From the NCBI GenBank assembly GCA_037367405.1, contig JAZKJV010010136.1, positions 62,001 to 126,000 of the forward strand: a stretch of 64,000 nt of DNA, read 5' to 3'. The DNA comes from Ottelia alismoides. Taxonomy: Eukaryota > Streptophyta > Magnoliopsida > Alismatales > Hydrocharitaceae. The notes below the pieces were generated by a model, which did no database searches, was not told the origin of the DNA, and was given only the letters and a program-made list of their open reading frames with translations. A program made the position numbers and the translations under genes. Positions 47,130 through 59,086 of this stretch are shown here, piece after piece (the stretch's first letter is position 1; each line of letters starts with the position of its first letter).

Positions 47130-48554
47130 TACAAACAAGAGATCTGGGATAAAATAAAGAAAGGATAGGAGGATGATCTAGTCCTTAAAGACTTGAGATG
47201 ACAACTTGAGAAGAACAAGATAGAGGGATTCCATATACAAGATGGGTTACTATATAACCATCACAGAGTTTATATACCAAACACACTTGAACTGAGGAAA
47301 GACATCTTACGTGAAGCGCATTACTCTAGATTATCTATTCATCTAGAAATTACGAAGATGTATAAGGATCTTCATTCATAATTTTGGTGGCCATGAATGA
47401 AGAAAGATGTTGCTGAGTTTGTGAATTCATGTTTCACTTTCGAACAGGTAAAGGATTTACACCAAAAGCTTCCAGGATTATTGCAACCCCTCCCTATACG
47501 CGAGTGGAAACGGGAAAGCATTTCCATGGACTTCATTACTGCCTTACCTCAAACGACTCGTAGGAAAGATAGTATATGAGTTATAATAGATCATCTGACC
47601 AAGGTAGTACACTTCATTCCAATAAACTTATCTTTCGATCCAGATTGTCTTGCTGAGTTATATATTACACATGTGATCTGTCTTCATGGCATCCCAAAGG
47701 ATGTAGTTTCCGATTGAGATTCACGATTCAACTCACACTATTGGGAGAAATTCATGAAAGCCTTAGGCACACAACTATGTTTGAGCACAGAATATCATCC
47801 ACAAATAGATGGTTAATCAGAATGCACGATTCAGACTTTAGAGGATATGCTACGAGCATGTGCCATAGAATGGAAAGGATCATGGGTGAAACATTTGCTT
47901 CTTGCACAATTCACCTACAACTATAGTTACCATGCAAATATTGGTATGGCACCATTTGAAGCACTATATGGACGTAGGTGTACTACTCCTCTATGTTGGC
48001 AAGAGGTCAGGATAAAGAACCTTTATGACTCAGATAGACTCCAAGAGAAACAGGAAGCTGTAAAGCTTGCTCGAAAAAGACTGTTGACTACTAAGACTCA
48101 TCAGAAAAGCTATACTGATACCAGGCGAAAAGATCTTGAGTTTGAAGTAGGCAAATTTCTATTCCTCAAAGTATCACATATGAAGGGAGTTCAGAGGTTT
48201 GGATTGCGTAAAAAGTTGACACCCATGTTTGTAGGTCCCTTTCAAATTGTGCAGTGCATTGGAAAAGTTGCATATAAACTTGCACTTCCTCCACATCTTT
48301 CTGCAATACATGACATTTTTCGTGTATCGAATCTGAGAAAGTATATTAATGATCTTGAGCATAATATAAACAATGATGGTCTTCATGTTGAACCAGACTT
48401 GACATACATAGAAATACCTGTGAAAATACTGGACAGGGATATCAAGAAGTTGAGGAATAAAGAGGTACCTCTAGTTAAAGTGTTGTGGCACAACCAAGAG
48501 TTTGAAGAAGCCACTTGGGAACCTGAGGTAGAAATGAGAGAAAAATACCCGTAA
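47130..48554 (+). pseudogene. Integrase and chromodomain remnant of chromovirus G
   Basis: Zinc-finger side near 47290-47460 (REAHYSRLSIH, then CFTFEQVKD, where the second finger cysteine is lost). The catalytic core starts near 47520 (SISMDFITALPQ) and continues through SDxDSRFNSHYW near 47710, with the R codon now a stop, and an HPQ-DG-SE motif near 47805 with Q also a stop. From 47847 a frame of 235 codons is open to TAA 48552-48554: YNYSYHANIGMAPFEALYGR, LTPMFVGPFQI, and a C-terminal chromodomain-like segment (VKVLWHNQEFEEATWEPE). This ending is typical of plant chromoviruses. Confidence 0.9.
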
Positions 48555-48710
48555 TTGTTTGAAAGATAGCACTATGTACGGTGTATATCTTTATTGTAAA
48601 TGAAATGACATTCATTCTCTTTAAGCTTGTTATGGTTTCAATCCGCTTTAAGGTTATTTTACCCGCTTGTCAAGTCTCGACGACAACACTTCCTTTAAGG
48701 TTCTTATAAT
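48555..48710 (+). other. Spacer between G pol and 3' LTR
   Basis: No gene. I cannot pick out a convincing polypurine tract immediately before 48711; the bases there are TTCTTATAAT. The tract may have decayed. Confidence 0.5.
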
Positions 48711-51400
48711 TGTAAAGTCTTGAACTTAGCATCCTCAGATCCTATATCGTAAGATCCAATTCGTCAAGAGGAAACTAACGGATTTTTTCGTGTAAATCAG
48801 ACTTTACTTCGAATTGTTATGATTTTCAGAAGAAAGAGAAGGCGATTTAAGATGTCATTAACCTTAATAACCGTTATTTAGATCGATTAATCGTGATTAA
48901 GGGAACTAATGGATCAAGGACCGCTAATCATTGTTAGCAAACACTAATCGAAGATGAGCAGAACTTAAGCATGAGGCATATAGGATTAAATTACGATTAG
49001 CAGGAGTTAAACTGTGATTAGTAAAAGCTAATCATGATTAGCGCTAATTAAGCGTCATTAGTGAATCCAGAATATTTTGGAAAGTTCTAACATAAGCCCT
49101 ATGTTTCGGATAAGCTTTGGCCAAAAACATAGACCAAAATCATGGGCCACTAATCACGGTTAAGGGTTAAACCATGGTGTACTAATTATGGTTAGCGGTT
49201 TTCTAGAGGTGAAACAGCGCTAATGAAGCGTTATCGGGAGAACGAGGAGGAGAAATGTACGATCATCTTCTAGTAGGCTTTGTTTTGATCCATGTTCTTT
49301 CTGATTCGTTTTCTGTTGTTATTCGAGGTGAAATCTATGTAACACCCTATTAGGTGCGGGCAACTAAGCAAATCAATGAACCCTATGATTCATCTCACTT
49401 TCACTCACCTAAGACGCGTGGTGTCTATCGATTCTCCATTTCTTGTGGTTCTATTCTCAATTTTTTGCTTTTATAGATATTTTGATGGAGAAATCTATGT
49501 AATACCCTACTTTGGTGCCGACGGTTTTGCACGTCAGTGAACCCTGTGATTCATCACACCTTCACTCACCTAAGATGCGTGGTGTCTACTTATTCTTCTT
49601 CTCTCTTTGTTTGATTATATCCTTTCACTTTAGCTGTTGTTTTCCTCTCGGTGATTTTATAGATGAAACTCTTTTCATTTTTTTAAAAATATGTCCTGAT
49701 ATAAGGGGAAACTCTGTTTAAATTTTCTATAGAAATATATCCCGATATAAGGGGAAACTCTACCAAAAGTTTTCTAGAAATATGTCCCAGAACAAGGAAA
49801 AACTATGCCAAAATTTACTTAGAGATATCAACCTGTATAAGGGGAAGCTCTTCTGAAATTTTAAGAGAAAATGTGTTCTTCGTGTTCTTCATGTGTTCTT
49901 TGCGTTCTTCGTGTTCTTCGTCTGTTCTTCATGTTCTTGGCACGTTTTTAGTGTTTTTGATACAAACATGAAATTCGATCGTTTTAGGAGACGTAAATCA
50001 TCCTTTTCCGAAAACGAATCACGATAAAGCACTACATATACGAGAGAGCTCGATTGGGTAACAAAATCCTTCCTTTTGCTGTTGGATTTTCATATGAGAT
50101 CGTTGAGATTCCTGACTTTATGTTCTTCATTATGAAGAACCCTAATTTGGCTATTTTTTAGAAAGTATGAAAAGTTGGTTTGTGATTTCAACTAAAAGAA
50201 GGTCTAAGCATTGAATGGATATAGTGGCTCAGATATTAGGATTTGGAGATTAAAATGAGCGTAAATATTATTTTATAAATATATAAATTAATTTATGTGT
50301 AAGTCTATACTCAGTATTATGTTTATGTGAATATAAAGCTTAACAGAGGAATTATGTCATGAGAATTGATGTGTTTTGAGTTGGATCTTGAAAAAGGATT
50401 ATGTCTTACATTAAGAATGTTTGGGAGTAGAAATACAAGTCGGGCATGCAACCTGTATGTTTGTTTGAAGGAACCCATATTGGTTTTGCCCTACCTAGGT
50501 GGTACACAAATGCTTTGTTATAAGTGTGCATAAAATGAATGATTTGCAGCACGTGGTACCGGGAGCCAATATATTCGGGTTGAACGACGGAAGATGTGGT
50601 CGTGCCATGTGGAGGCACGGGTTCAGTAGCGGATGGGTCACTATAATATGTACTAAAAGCCTCCAGGGTATGTGATTAATGGTTAACCTGAGGTTTTAAG
50701 CAACTGGGTCCTCGAGGACGGTGTGCTCCTTTGTTTTCCAGGATAAGGGTTTGAGACCCTAATTAATAAAAGAAAAGGATAATTATCAGGGTAGTATTGG
50801 AGGATTGATTGAGGCAGTGTGCAACAACATAAGGTCACTAGATCAATGCAATCTCCAATCCTGAAGTATCCACAGCTTCGGAGTCCAAGAATGGCAGGGT
50901 TCCCTTGGACTAATCCCTAATGTAGAATAGAAGGAATATGACTTAAACTAATGAGAATAAATGTAACTTTTTGTGCTAACAACTTTTTGAAAAATTATAC
51001 AATTATTTACTTTTCTCTTCTTTGCTACTTTGCACTAGCTAATTGTTATCGTATCAATTATGGAAAACCCAATAGGTGTCAGTGAGCCCTCGTAAGGACT
51101 TTAATAATCCAGCTATTTAACGTAGTCATCCAACCAACAAAAGTAGCTTTTCTCCATAAGGTAGTTTGTAATCTTTTGTGTATTTTCCTTTCAAACTAAT
51201 GTACATGTAAATGGTTATAATGGGGAAATGTATCATGTGAATTTTATTTTGTGAAAGAAAAAGTGTTGAAATACTCTCTTCTGAGTATTTTTATTTGCAA
51301 TCTATTTCATAATGTTAGTTATGATTGCTGAATAAATTATTACTGAGTAACCACATTCGGATATGGGAGGCTCCGATGGACCAAATTCGAAGTCGTGACA
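48711..51400 (+). repeat. 3' LTR of chromovirus G
   Basis: 2690 bp, TGTAAAG to GTGACA, colinear with the two parts of the 5' LTR. It contains four 45-bp units (three in the 5' LTR), the 160-bp tandem duplication (about 49341-49600) and the TTCTTCGTG minisatellite (about 49873-49945). The uninterrupted sequence at about 51190-51240 is the empty-site equivalent of the D insertion. Confidence 0.95.
49687..49867 (+). repeat. Four tandem 45-bp units in the G 3' LTR
   Basis: Units 49687-49732 (46 bp), 49733-49777, 49778-49822 and 49823-49867. The last two match the last two of the 5' LTR array in order. One unit was gained or lost after insertion. Confidence 0.88.
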
Positions 51401-51405
51401 GGCAA
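51401..51405. repeat. Right target site duplication of G
   Basis: GGCAA, identical to 30699-30703. Confidence 0.93.
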
Positions 51406-52690
51406 AGGCCGAGGCAGAAGCAGGCTGAGAGTCCTGGCATGAGCACATGCGACACATGTCTGCTGCACGGAATCACGATGTCGCTCGATCGACACATGAT
51501 CGGGGATTGATGGAGAAGGCAAGCTTAAGGCAGTTCTACTGAGGAGAGGGGCTGCAGAGTGGCCTTCTTGTCAGACCAAGCACATAGGTGCTCCATTCGA
51601 GGGATAAAGGTCAAGCCTGGCCGGGGGAGCATGGTTATGGCAGTGGTGTGACATACTATTCGGAAGCACGACGATGCAGTGGATGGAGGGCGATGGAATT
51701 GTGAAGGTGGAGGCTAGTTGTAGACTGGTCGACACACGATCGGTTTATGGCAAGGCGACCAAAGAGAAGCACACTAGGGCAATCGGTGAACAGATGGTAA
51801 GGTGGCACACGAGGCGAAGGTTATAGAGAGACCATGACGGTGGAGGGAGAAGATGGGAATGATGATGGGGATGATGAAAATAAAAAATTTATAGGAAGGA
51901 GGAGAAGGATTAGAGGAAAAGAGAAGTAAAAGAGAAGTGGAAAATAATAAGGGGAAGAAATGACCTGTAGTGGGTTGGATCGCCCGGGGATGGATGCTCG
52001 ATTTAGCACCAAAGTTCTTTGCCTCAAAATCACGCCAGCGTAAAGCGCGAGAGGCTGAGTTGCTCCTTAGAAAAGAACAACAACAAGGCATATGACTCCT
52101 CCTTGTATCTCGCTTGGAGTGGATTTGACATCATCGCCTCTCGTTTAAGGGTTATAGCTCTCACGTAGAGTACCTCAGAAGCTGGTGTCTTAACCTCCAT
52201 CAATGGCAGGTGATCTACAAAACTCGGTGTTGAAGCAATTTCAAGGGCGATTAGCTAGAGTAGGTCCTACTAGCACATATGGAGGAGGTCGACGAGCTAT
52301 GGGGGACGGTGATTAGGCCTTGCGAGAGAGACGGGGAGATGGCATCGTGAAGAAGAGCGGGATGTGCGTAGGTCTGGTGAAGGAACGAGTGGAAGGTGGT
52401 GTCCTACAGTTGCGCTAGAGTGGGAGGACAAGCAATGTGGGAAGAGGATAGATAATAAGAGAGAAGAGTGGAGGCAGTTGTGCAACCGCTGCACCAGGCG
52501 TGAGGGTGTGGGTCCTGAGGGTGAGAAGTGAAGGAGGGAGCATGCGATGGAGGTGGTTGGCGTAGGGTCATGCACAAGGTGCAACTGCTGATTGGCAGGG
52601 GAGTTGTTGCAAACGATGGATAGCTTGCGGGCGGAAGGTGCATGCTGCTATAGATGTGGAAGGAGGCGGGATACGTGGCAAGCCTTGAGG
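51406..52690 (-). repeat. GC-rich part of the Athila/Tat-like LTR, right of G
   Basis: Continuation of the LTR interrupted at 30703. It is GC-rich, like 60150-61290 in E, which follows the homologous AT-rich part there. On the minus strand TATAAATTT occurs near 51885-51893. The frames at 51774-52091, 52297-52584 and 52404-52754 arise from this GC-rich sequence and are not supported as genes. The outer boundary near 52690 is set only by a change in composition. Confidence 0.5.
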
Positions 52691-55493
52691 CTGCCACATG
52701 GTGATGAAGAATTAAATTAAAGTTAGAATTAAAAATTAAATAGTAATGTAACAATAATAATAAATATAAATAACTAAATAAAAATAAATAAATAAATAAA
52801 TAATTTAGAAAGATATAAAATAAATAACTAAAATAAAATTAAGAAAATAAAATAAAATGGGGTGACAGGTAGTGACTCCAGGAGCTGCCATGTGTCGCTC
52901 CCAGAAAAATCTTAAATTAAAAAAAATAAATAAATAATAAAACAGATCAACTCAGAAAGTGGTCAGCACAGAAGTTGCTCCTCTCGACAAGGTCCACAAC
53001 TTTTGTGAAGTATCGAAAATCAAAAGAAGTCATTTGTATAAAAAGTATTTTTTGGGGTACCTTATAGGTATAAAATATCACATTTTTATCTCTCATATTT
53101 TCTTGGCATTTTAAAAATAAGATAAAATCAAATAAAACTAAAGTAAATACAAACCAATAAGTACAACTTAATATATTTTTGTTAATTTTTTAATAATTAA
53201 GAAAATACAAAGATAGAATAAATGAAATACAAGTATATATGTAAAATGTACAATAGGGGCAAAATCCAAGTTTCAGATAAAAACTCTAATTCTTTGAATT
53301 TTAGTCTTATTTTAAGGTAATTGAACATACATTAATTCAAAAGTGAGTAGGAGTCCATAGGAGACTGTCTGATAGAGATATTCACAATTTAAGGCTCTTT
53401 GTCTCAAGCTTGGGATTGGATTTAATTGGTCAGTTTTACAAAGTAATATTTTTTGATATTTTTCCTTTATTAATGTTAGTAAAATATACACTATAGAGTT
53501 GATTTTATTCAATTCCAAGTTAGACAAAAATAGATAAAAAATAAAGAAAATAAGGTGAATATGCATGTGATATTTACAAGTGAATTTGGCTTCTTATTTC
53601 CTGTGCAAATGCATTCTAAGACGTAGATATTATTTCTAAAGGCATGAATGGTAATAATGCAGAATAAATGGAAAAATGCAAGTAATTACTGATAATCAGA
53701 GCTCTATTTTCATCTTTTCGAGTGATGAATCATAGATTCATCAATGCTCGAAGGCTCAGATTCATATAGAATCCAAGGTGGAAAGATGGGTCTTCTACGA
53801 AGAATATGATGAGGAACGAGAGTCAGGTGGATATGGATCGAAACAACGAGAGATTGACGATGATTTGGGTATGAAGCTCGTGCTCTTGTGAACAACCCGA
53901 TTGGAAACTATCATAAGTTACATCCTAATTTCAGAAACTAAAAATTAATCTACAATGCAAGATAAAAATACAATAAATAGAGACTAAGAACAACTTGTAC
54001 CTGGTTCAATTGACCAAATAACATAGAGCTCTATATGACCTAATCTTCAACGAGCTCGACCAGTTGTTCTTTATCCATGCTAATGCTCCTACGAGATTTC
54101 CATTGTCACCAAGAAACTCAAGAGACTCAAAGTGTGGAGGTACATAGGATGAACGAGCATAAAATCCAAATAGGACGACATGGTCTTCTATTTATAAACA
54201 AATAGAGGAGGTGATTTACGAAGGAGATCTAGGTTGGTTAGATAGTTTTTTTCAGTGCACATGATGTTTTGATCATTTATTTGTGTAGGGAAATGGGAAA
54301 AGTTGGAGACTCGATGTGTTTGGCAAGTTAGAGATGCCAAATGGGGTAGTTGATCGAGGTCAACAAAAGAATGGCTCTAGTTGGTCCACGTGGACTAACC
54401 AGAACATTAATAGGGGGAATTCTCTGATTAATTAAATATAAATTAATAAATGATTTAATAATTTTTTGTCAAAAAGTGAAAAATATTTATTATTTTTATA
54501 TATTTATTTCGATTTTTATTTATTTTTATAAGACTCTTTATTAGATATTAATATTTACATATATATACATGTATATTTTTATTTTTATTATTTATTTTTT
54601 TTATTTACATATTTTATATATTTATAACTTTTTAAATTATACATTTACATATTTTATTTTGTTTTTCTTAATTTATTAATTTACTTAAATAAATATGTGC
54701 ATGTATTATGTAGATATAGTTAATCTCTATATTATTAAATTTTATTTATTTTAATATATACTTCATGATTTTATTCTAATTTCATTATTTAAATGTGTTT
54801 TGTAGAATATTTACAAATACATAAAAATATAAAGAATCTAAAAGTATTCATAATAAATATATTGATTATTATATACAGGTACATAGTACAATAGGGTCCC
54901 AAGAGCCAACTTTTGCATCTCAACTCCCAGTTAAATGAAACACCTTCATTAAATATATAATTTAATTTATAGACAATAATGGTGAGTTTGGTTAATTTTG
55001 AGTCTTTAAAGGGGTTCATGTATGGGAAGTTTTCTTTACAGCTTTTTGTTATGTGTGGCCCTGGTGAACTGTGTATTATTTTTGAATGAAACTAATTTTG
55101 TATTCTTCTTTGTATTTTTATGTACAAATTTTATGTTGTGGGTTTTATTAATAGAGGTATAAAGTGGGAGAATAAAATAGTTTTTATAATACAATTAGTG
55201 ATGTAAAAATTAGGGTTTCTAAGTTGTTCTTGGTACAATTAAGTTGCATTATCTCCTGTACATTATTCTTTGTCTAGAAAGTTATACTAATGATTGGGTA
55301 TCAGGGTCTAGGGTCACTCGGTGTCTTTGACACTTCCTTTTTTAAATTAAATATAATATTTAATATTTCATATAAGTATCTATTATTGAGCGTAATTTTG
55401 TATAAACTAATGATATATATATATATATATGAATTTGGATAGGGATTTAAGGCCAAAATGAAAGAATAAAGGTGATGAAATGAAGATTCATCA
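52691..55493 (-). other. AT-rich LTR-like or flanking sequence
   Basis: No gene. Low-complexity AAATAAAT run at about 52777-52803. A TATAAATAG element on the minus strand at 54188-54196, plus a polypurine-like AAGTATAGGGGG on the minus strand just above 55493, would fit an LTR starting at 55493 with U3 of about 1.3 kb. An imperfect hairpin lies at 53717-53752 (GATGAATC/GATTCATC core). The assignment is an inference. Confidence 0.35.
54188..54196 (-). promoter_or_regulatory. Possible TATA box of a minus-strand LTR
   Basis: TATAAATAG on the minus strand, about 1.3 kb from the proposed LTR start at 55493. Only its position and sequence support it. Confidence 0.4.
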
Positions 55494-55506
55494 TCCCCCT
55501 ATACTT
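55494..55506 (-). promoter_or_regulatory. Polypurine-tract-like site
   Basis: The minus strand reads CAAGTATAGGGGGA, then TGATGAATC. It resembles the tract next to E's LTR (AAAGTATAGGGGGG, then AGAGTGACC). It may mark the start of the 3' LTR of the element whose integrase lies at 58075-59086. Confidence 0.45.
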
Positions 55507-55744
55507 GCCTTTGTTATTCCCTAACAAACACTTATGTAGATAAGTGTAGAAAAAGAAAAAAAGGAAAAGAAAAAGGAATAAGTTGGTTTGATTTTAACGC
55601 TTAAACTTATCTTCATAAAATCAAAGTTTGGAGCTCAGTCTGATTTTTTGTAATTTAGGTTTGGTCTGAACCTTATAGTGAAGCCAAATTGAAGCTTAGC
55701 AATCTCTAAGAACACCAAAAGTCTACCCGAGTCTTCTCAAAAGC

Positions 55745-55996
55745 CATGTCAGATCATGTCTATGTCATAAAAAACTCTTATAACTACGAATTTATCTAGT
55801 ACAATGTAAGTGATATGTAGCCCCTCTCAAATGAAGTGGTAAAGAGGCAGTCTTCTCCAACTTGGAGACCCATGTTAGATCATGTCTATTTCATACACAT
55901 ACTCTTATGACTATGAGTATATCTAGTACAGTGTAAGTGATATGTAGCCCCTCTCAACTAAAGCAGTAAAGCGACAATCTTCTCCAACATGGAGAC
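55745..55996. repeat. Two-copy tandem repeat of about 126 bp
   Basis: Copies start near 55745 and 55871. Both contain AGATCATGTCTAT, GTAAGTGATATGTAGCCCC and CTTCTCCAAC in order. No coding or RNA function recognised. Confidence 0.85.
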
Positions 55997-57605
55997 CCTA
56001 ATTCCCCAATCCATCAATTCTTTCCTCGAGGAGTGGGATATTACCTTCTATGTTCAAGTTCAACAAGCTCAACAAGAAGAGGTGAAGAAGAAAATGGCAT
56101 GTAGCCAGTGTATCTACTTATCCTAGGATGCTTGACAAGTTTAGGCATGTCATCAAGCGATAAGCTCACGTGAATCTTTGACTTTGAAGTACAACCTTAT
56201 TGAATACATACTCCAAAAGGATTTTAATTTTCATTGATTCTTTTCCTATCTATTATTTTTGGAGTTTTTTTAGTTTTATCATTTTTGCATTTTTTTTGAA
56301 TACTTTTCATAACAACATTTACATATGGATTTTTTTTCTTGAGACTGTAGACTATCCCTCTTTTGAAGCTATATTACAACCCATGACATCATCTTTGGAC
56401 CTCATCACTACTAGATCGAGTTGGGGTAAAATGGCCACAGATTGTGACTTTATAATTTTCCATTTGCTTGTGCCCCATGCGGGCAAATACAACCCTAAAC
56501 CACTTCAACTGAATTGAGCAAAATGTAAGGTGTAAGTGTCCAAGTTAGGTTACTATCGACAAGAGTCATGCGTGCGTATTTAGGACGTCAAGATGACATA
56601 TGAATCTAGTCTCATGGTCTTAAAGAATTATGTCTAGTAGACCAGAAGCGCCTAAATTTCAGTTCCGATAAGTTTTTTGTGACTAAGTGGATGAAGGTCC
56701 AACCAAGCTCTAATTTTTGGATATTAATTTGACTAGTTCAATTGTCATTATCAAACAGAAAAATGAAAGTGTTATGCCATGGAAAGAAATTATTTTTGTG
56801 AACCATTTTCTGATTTTGAACTTTTTATACATTTTTCGAAAATTTTTGAAAAAATTTTATGTATTTTTCAAATATATTTTGTAAAATTTTATGGATCCAG
56901 AAAATTTCTAAAATTTTAGGGATTTGTAATAAGGGTTTGGAAAAGAAGTATCTACTAATATTTACAAGGGAGTGCGTCAATATTTACAAGAAGTAGTTGT
57001 AGGATTTACACTGGTATTTTTATTGGTTAAGTTTGTTGTTATTTACATGTTTTTATATACAAGGCTTGTAAAGATATTTATTTGTTACGTATAAGGTTCT
57101 AAAACTAGTTTGAAAACATTTTGACAAACATTTCGAAAACTTTATTTACAAATAATTTTTACCAAAATTATGCAAACATTTACAAAATTTAAAAATAATA
57201 TTGCAAAGATTTTTCAAATAATATAATTAGACATTTATAAATACCTTTACAAAATTTTCCAAATCATTTGCAAATTGAATTTTCGAAACTTTTATTCCAT
57301 TAAAAGAACAAGATTTCTGCAAATATTTAAAAATGAGTTTTAGAAAGGTTTGGAAAAAAAGTTTTCCAAATGGTTTTGAAGATTTTTTTCAAGTCATTAT
57401 CCACCATTTTTTTCAAATAACTATGAAAAAAAATTTAAAATCGGTTTGTTATTCATATTTACAAAGAATTCAGAAAACGTTTATACATATTTATAGTGTG
57501 CTTTTTCAATTAATTAATCATATATCCTTACCACATATTATATTAGCCATATTATTCAAAAATATGAAACTATGTGTTATATCTAAAGTATATACAACAT
57601 ATATA
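55997..57605. other. AT-rich stretch without recognisable gene
   Basis: The frame 56200-56517 (105 codons) is low-complexity, Phe/Ile-rich and lacks any family match I know. 57030-57480 is rich in TTTACAAA and TTTTCAAA words. It sits between the integrase-side modules and the polypurine-like site at 55494, where an Athila/Tat element would carry its untranslated 3' internal region. Confidence 0.4.
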
Positions 57606-57960
57606 CGATCTCCCTATACTTAGCTTGAGCAATGTCCTCATTGTGATCAAAGAGAAAAAGGAAAACATAACTCATGCTGAGTATAGGAAAGTCTATACTG
57701 CAATGACTAAAGCAAAAGAAGTCTACTGTCCCCCCTATACTTAGGGTTAAATAATCCCAAGTATAGCATATTGTATACCAAGTGGGAATGATTGAGAAGC
57801 AGAATGCACAAATCCATGAGCTCGGCTGGGCTCCCTCTATACTTAAGGTAAAATAGCCCCAAGTACAAGCAAGTAAGGAGACATGGGAGAGAACAAATGA
57901 GAGTAAATCAAATACACTCACCCCCTTATACCTAGGATTATGTATATCCTAAGTATAGCA
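57606..57960 (-). repeat. Four polypurine-tract modules with inverted partners
   Basis: On the + strand, C-rich words ending in TATACTTAGG-type sequence start at about 57610, 57730, 57831 and 57919. Each is followed by an inverted partner: 57676-57686, 57756-57766, 57857-57869 and 57946-57958 (for example ATCCTAAGTATAG). Read on the minus strand, each is CTATACTTAGG..., loop, ...AAGTATAGGGGG, so a polypurine tract forms the 3' arm of a hairpin. A single related module lies at 61301-61339 next to E's LTR. Confidence 0.75.
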
Positions 57961-58074
57961 CATATTAATGTGAGGCATGAAATAATGACAGAGTGAAAAA
58001 TATAAAGAAGAAATGAAATGATTAAAGGAAGGAAAGAAGAAAGTTAAGAAATGTTTTTTGAAGTGTATGTGTGT

Positions 58075-59086
58075 CATCTCTATATCTCTAGAAAGTCATC
58101 CTGAAATGCCACTTCTACCGAGTCAACCACGGACAGGAACATGTCAAGATCAACATATGGTTTCAACAACTACCCATTCACGAGAAACGTTTGTGCATCA
58201 GCTGATAATCCCGATATTACAATGTTACCGTTGTCATATACATTCCTGACAATTAAGGACCCTAGCCACTTGCTTTTCAGTTTTCCTGGAAATATCTTTA
58301 GATTTGCATCAAAAAATCACACCTTCTAATTAAACTCTAAAGTTTTTCAGCTGATATGCTTATCGGGACATCTCTTGACTTTCTCTTTATACATGAGGCT
58401 ATTATCATTTATAGATTCTCTGAATTTTAACAATCAATTCTGGTCAAGCTTCTCGCTCTTCCCAAAACTCTATATATCTAGGTTATTTATACCAACTACC
58501 CACTACAATTTATGAATTAGTTCTATGGGCAAATGATGTGGCTTGTTGTACACTAGATGGTACATAGACATTCCTAGTGGAGACTTGTACGTAGTGCGAT
58601 AGGCCGAAAGAACTGAGTTGAGTTACTGTAACAACTTTCTTTCGATCAGGACGTACTAGTTTCTACAAAATGGATTTGATCTCCCTATTAGAACATTAGG
58701 CCAAGTCGTTAGTCTACGGGTAGTAAGGAGATGAGACATGGTGCTCAATGTCTTACACTTTTGTCAACTTCTTCACTTCTTTATTGATAAAATGGACACC
58801 TTCGTCCGATATAAGGATCTTCACAATTTCGAACCATGCAATGATGTTGTCTTTAAGGAAATCACATACATTGTGTGACTGTCTACGGATCGAAAACATA
58901 ATCGACAACAAGTAGGATGTATTCATAACAATGACTATTAGGGAATGGGCATATATAGAGGATTACCCATGCATTAAAGACGTCAGATATCTAAATATAT
59001 CTGAGAGGCATGGTGTCTCTAACACTAATGGTGTCACCCTTCTTCTAACTGTCAGTGCAACATTTATCGTATTATTGACAAGCCCT
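58075..59086 (-). pseudogene. Broken Athila/Tat-like integrase (element F)
   Basis: Minus-strand translation around 58890-58640 gives ILISDEGVHFINKEVKKL and, after stops, SSPYYP and CSNREIKSIL. These align with ILISDGGSHFL... and NREVKTIL of E's integrase. The second catalytic Asp and the Glu are recognisable. The C-terminal part continues to about 58075, parallel to 61575-61859 of E. The 5' part of the element is cut off at 59086 by the end of E's LTR. Stops and frameshifts throughout. Confidence 0.82.

Larger units (their letters stand above)
30704..51400 (+). mobile_element. Ty3/gypsy chromovirus G (Tekay/Del-like), hosting D
   Basis: Complete element with 5-bp target duplications GGCAA (30699-30703 and 51401-51405). 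LTRs start TGTAAAG and end GTGACA (3') or GTGATA (5'). Subtracting D and one GATGT leaves about 10.35 kb, with LTRs of 2685 and 2690 bp. Internal order is gag, protease, RT, RNase H, integrase, chromodomain, characteristic of chromoviruses; the long LTRs and chromodomain resemble Tekay/Del. All coding parts are broken. Confidence 0.93.

Noticed and set aside
51774..52754. Minus-strand frames of 70-116 codons
   Set aside because: Ser/Pro/His-rich composition from GC-rich LTR sequence, no motif, and no continuity between frames.
53717..53752. Imperfect hairpin, arms TTCGAG-TGATGAATC and GATTCATCA-CTCGAA
   Set aside because: Single occurrence, with no downstream T-run or conserved copy to support a terminator, tRNA or MITE.
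56200..56517. 105-codon frame on the + strand
   Set aside because: Low-complexity Phe/Ile-rich start, no recognisable domain, no promoter signal, and opposite in strand to the surrounding gypsy sequence.
57583..57921. 112-codon minus-strand frame
   Set aside because: Made of the repeated polypurine modules; the repeated WGYFTLSIEGA/WDYLTLSIGGT segments come from those repeats.
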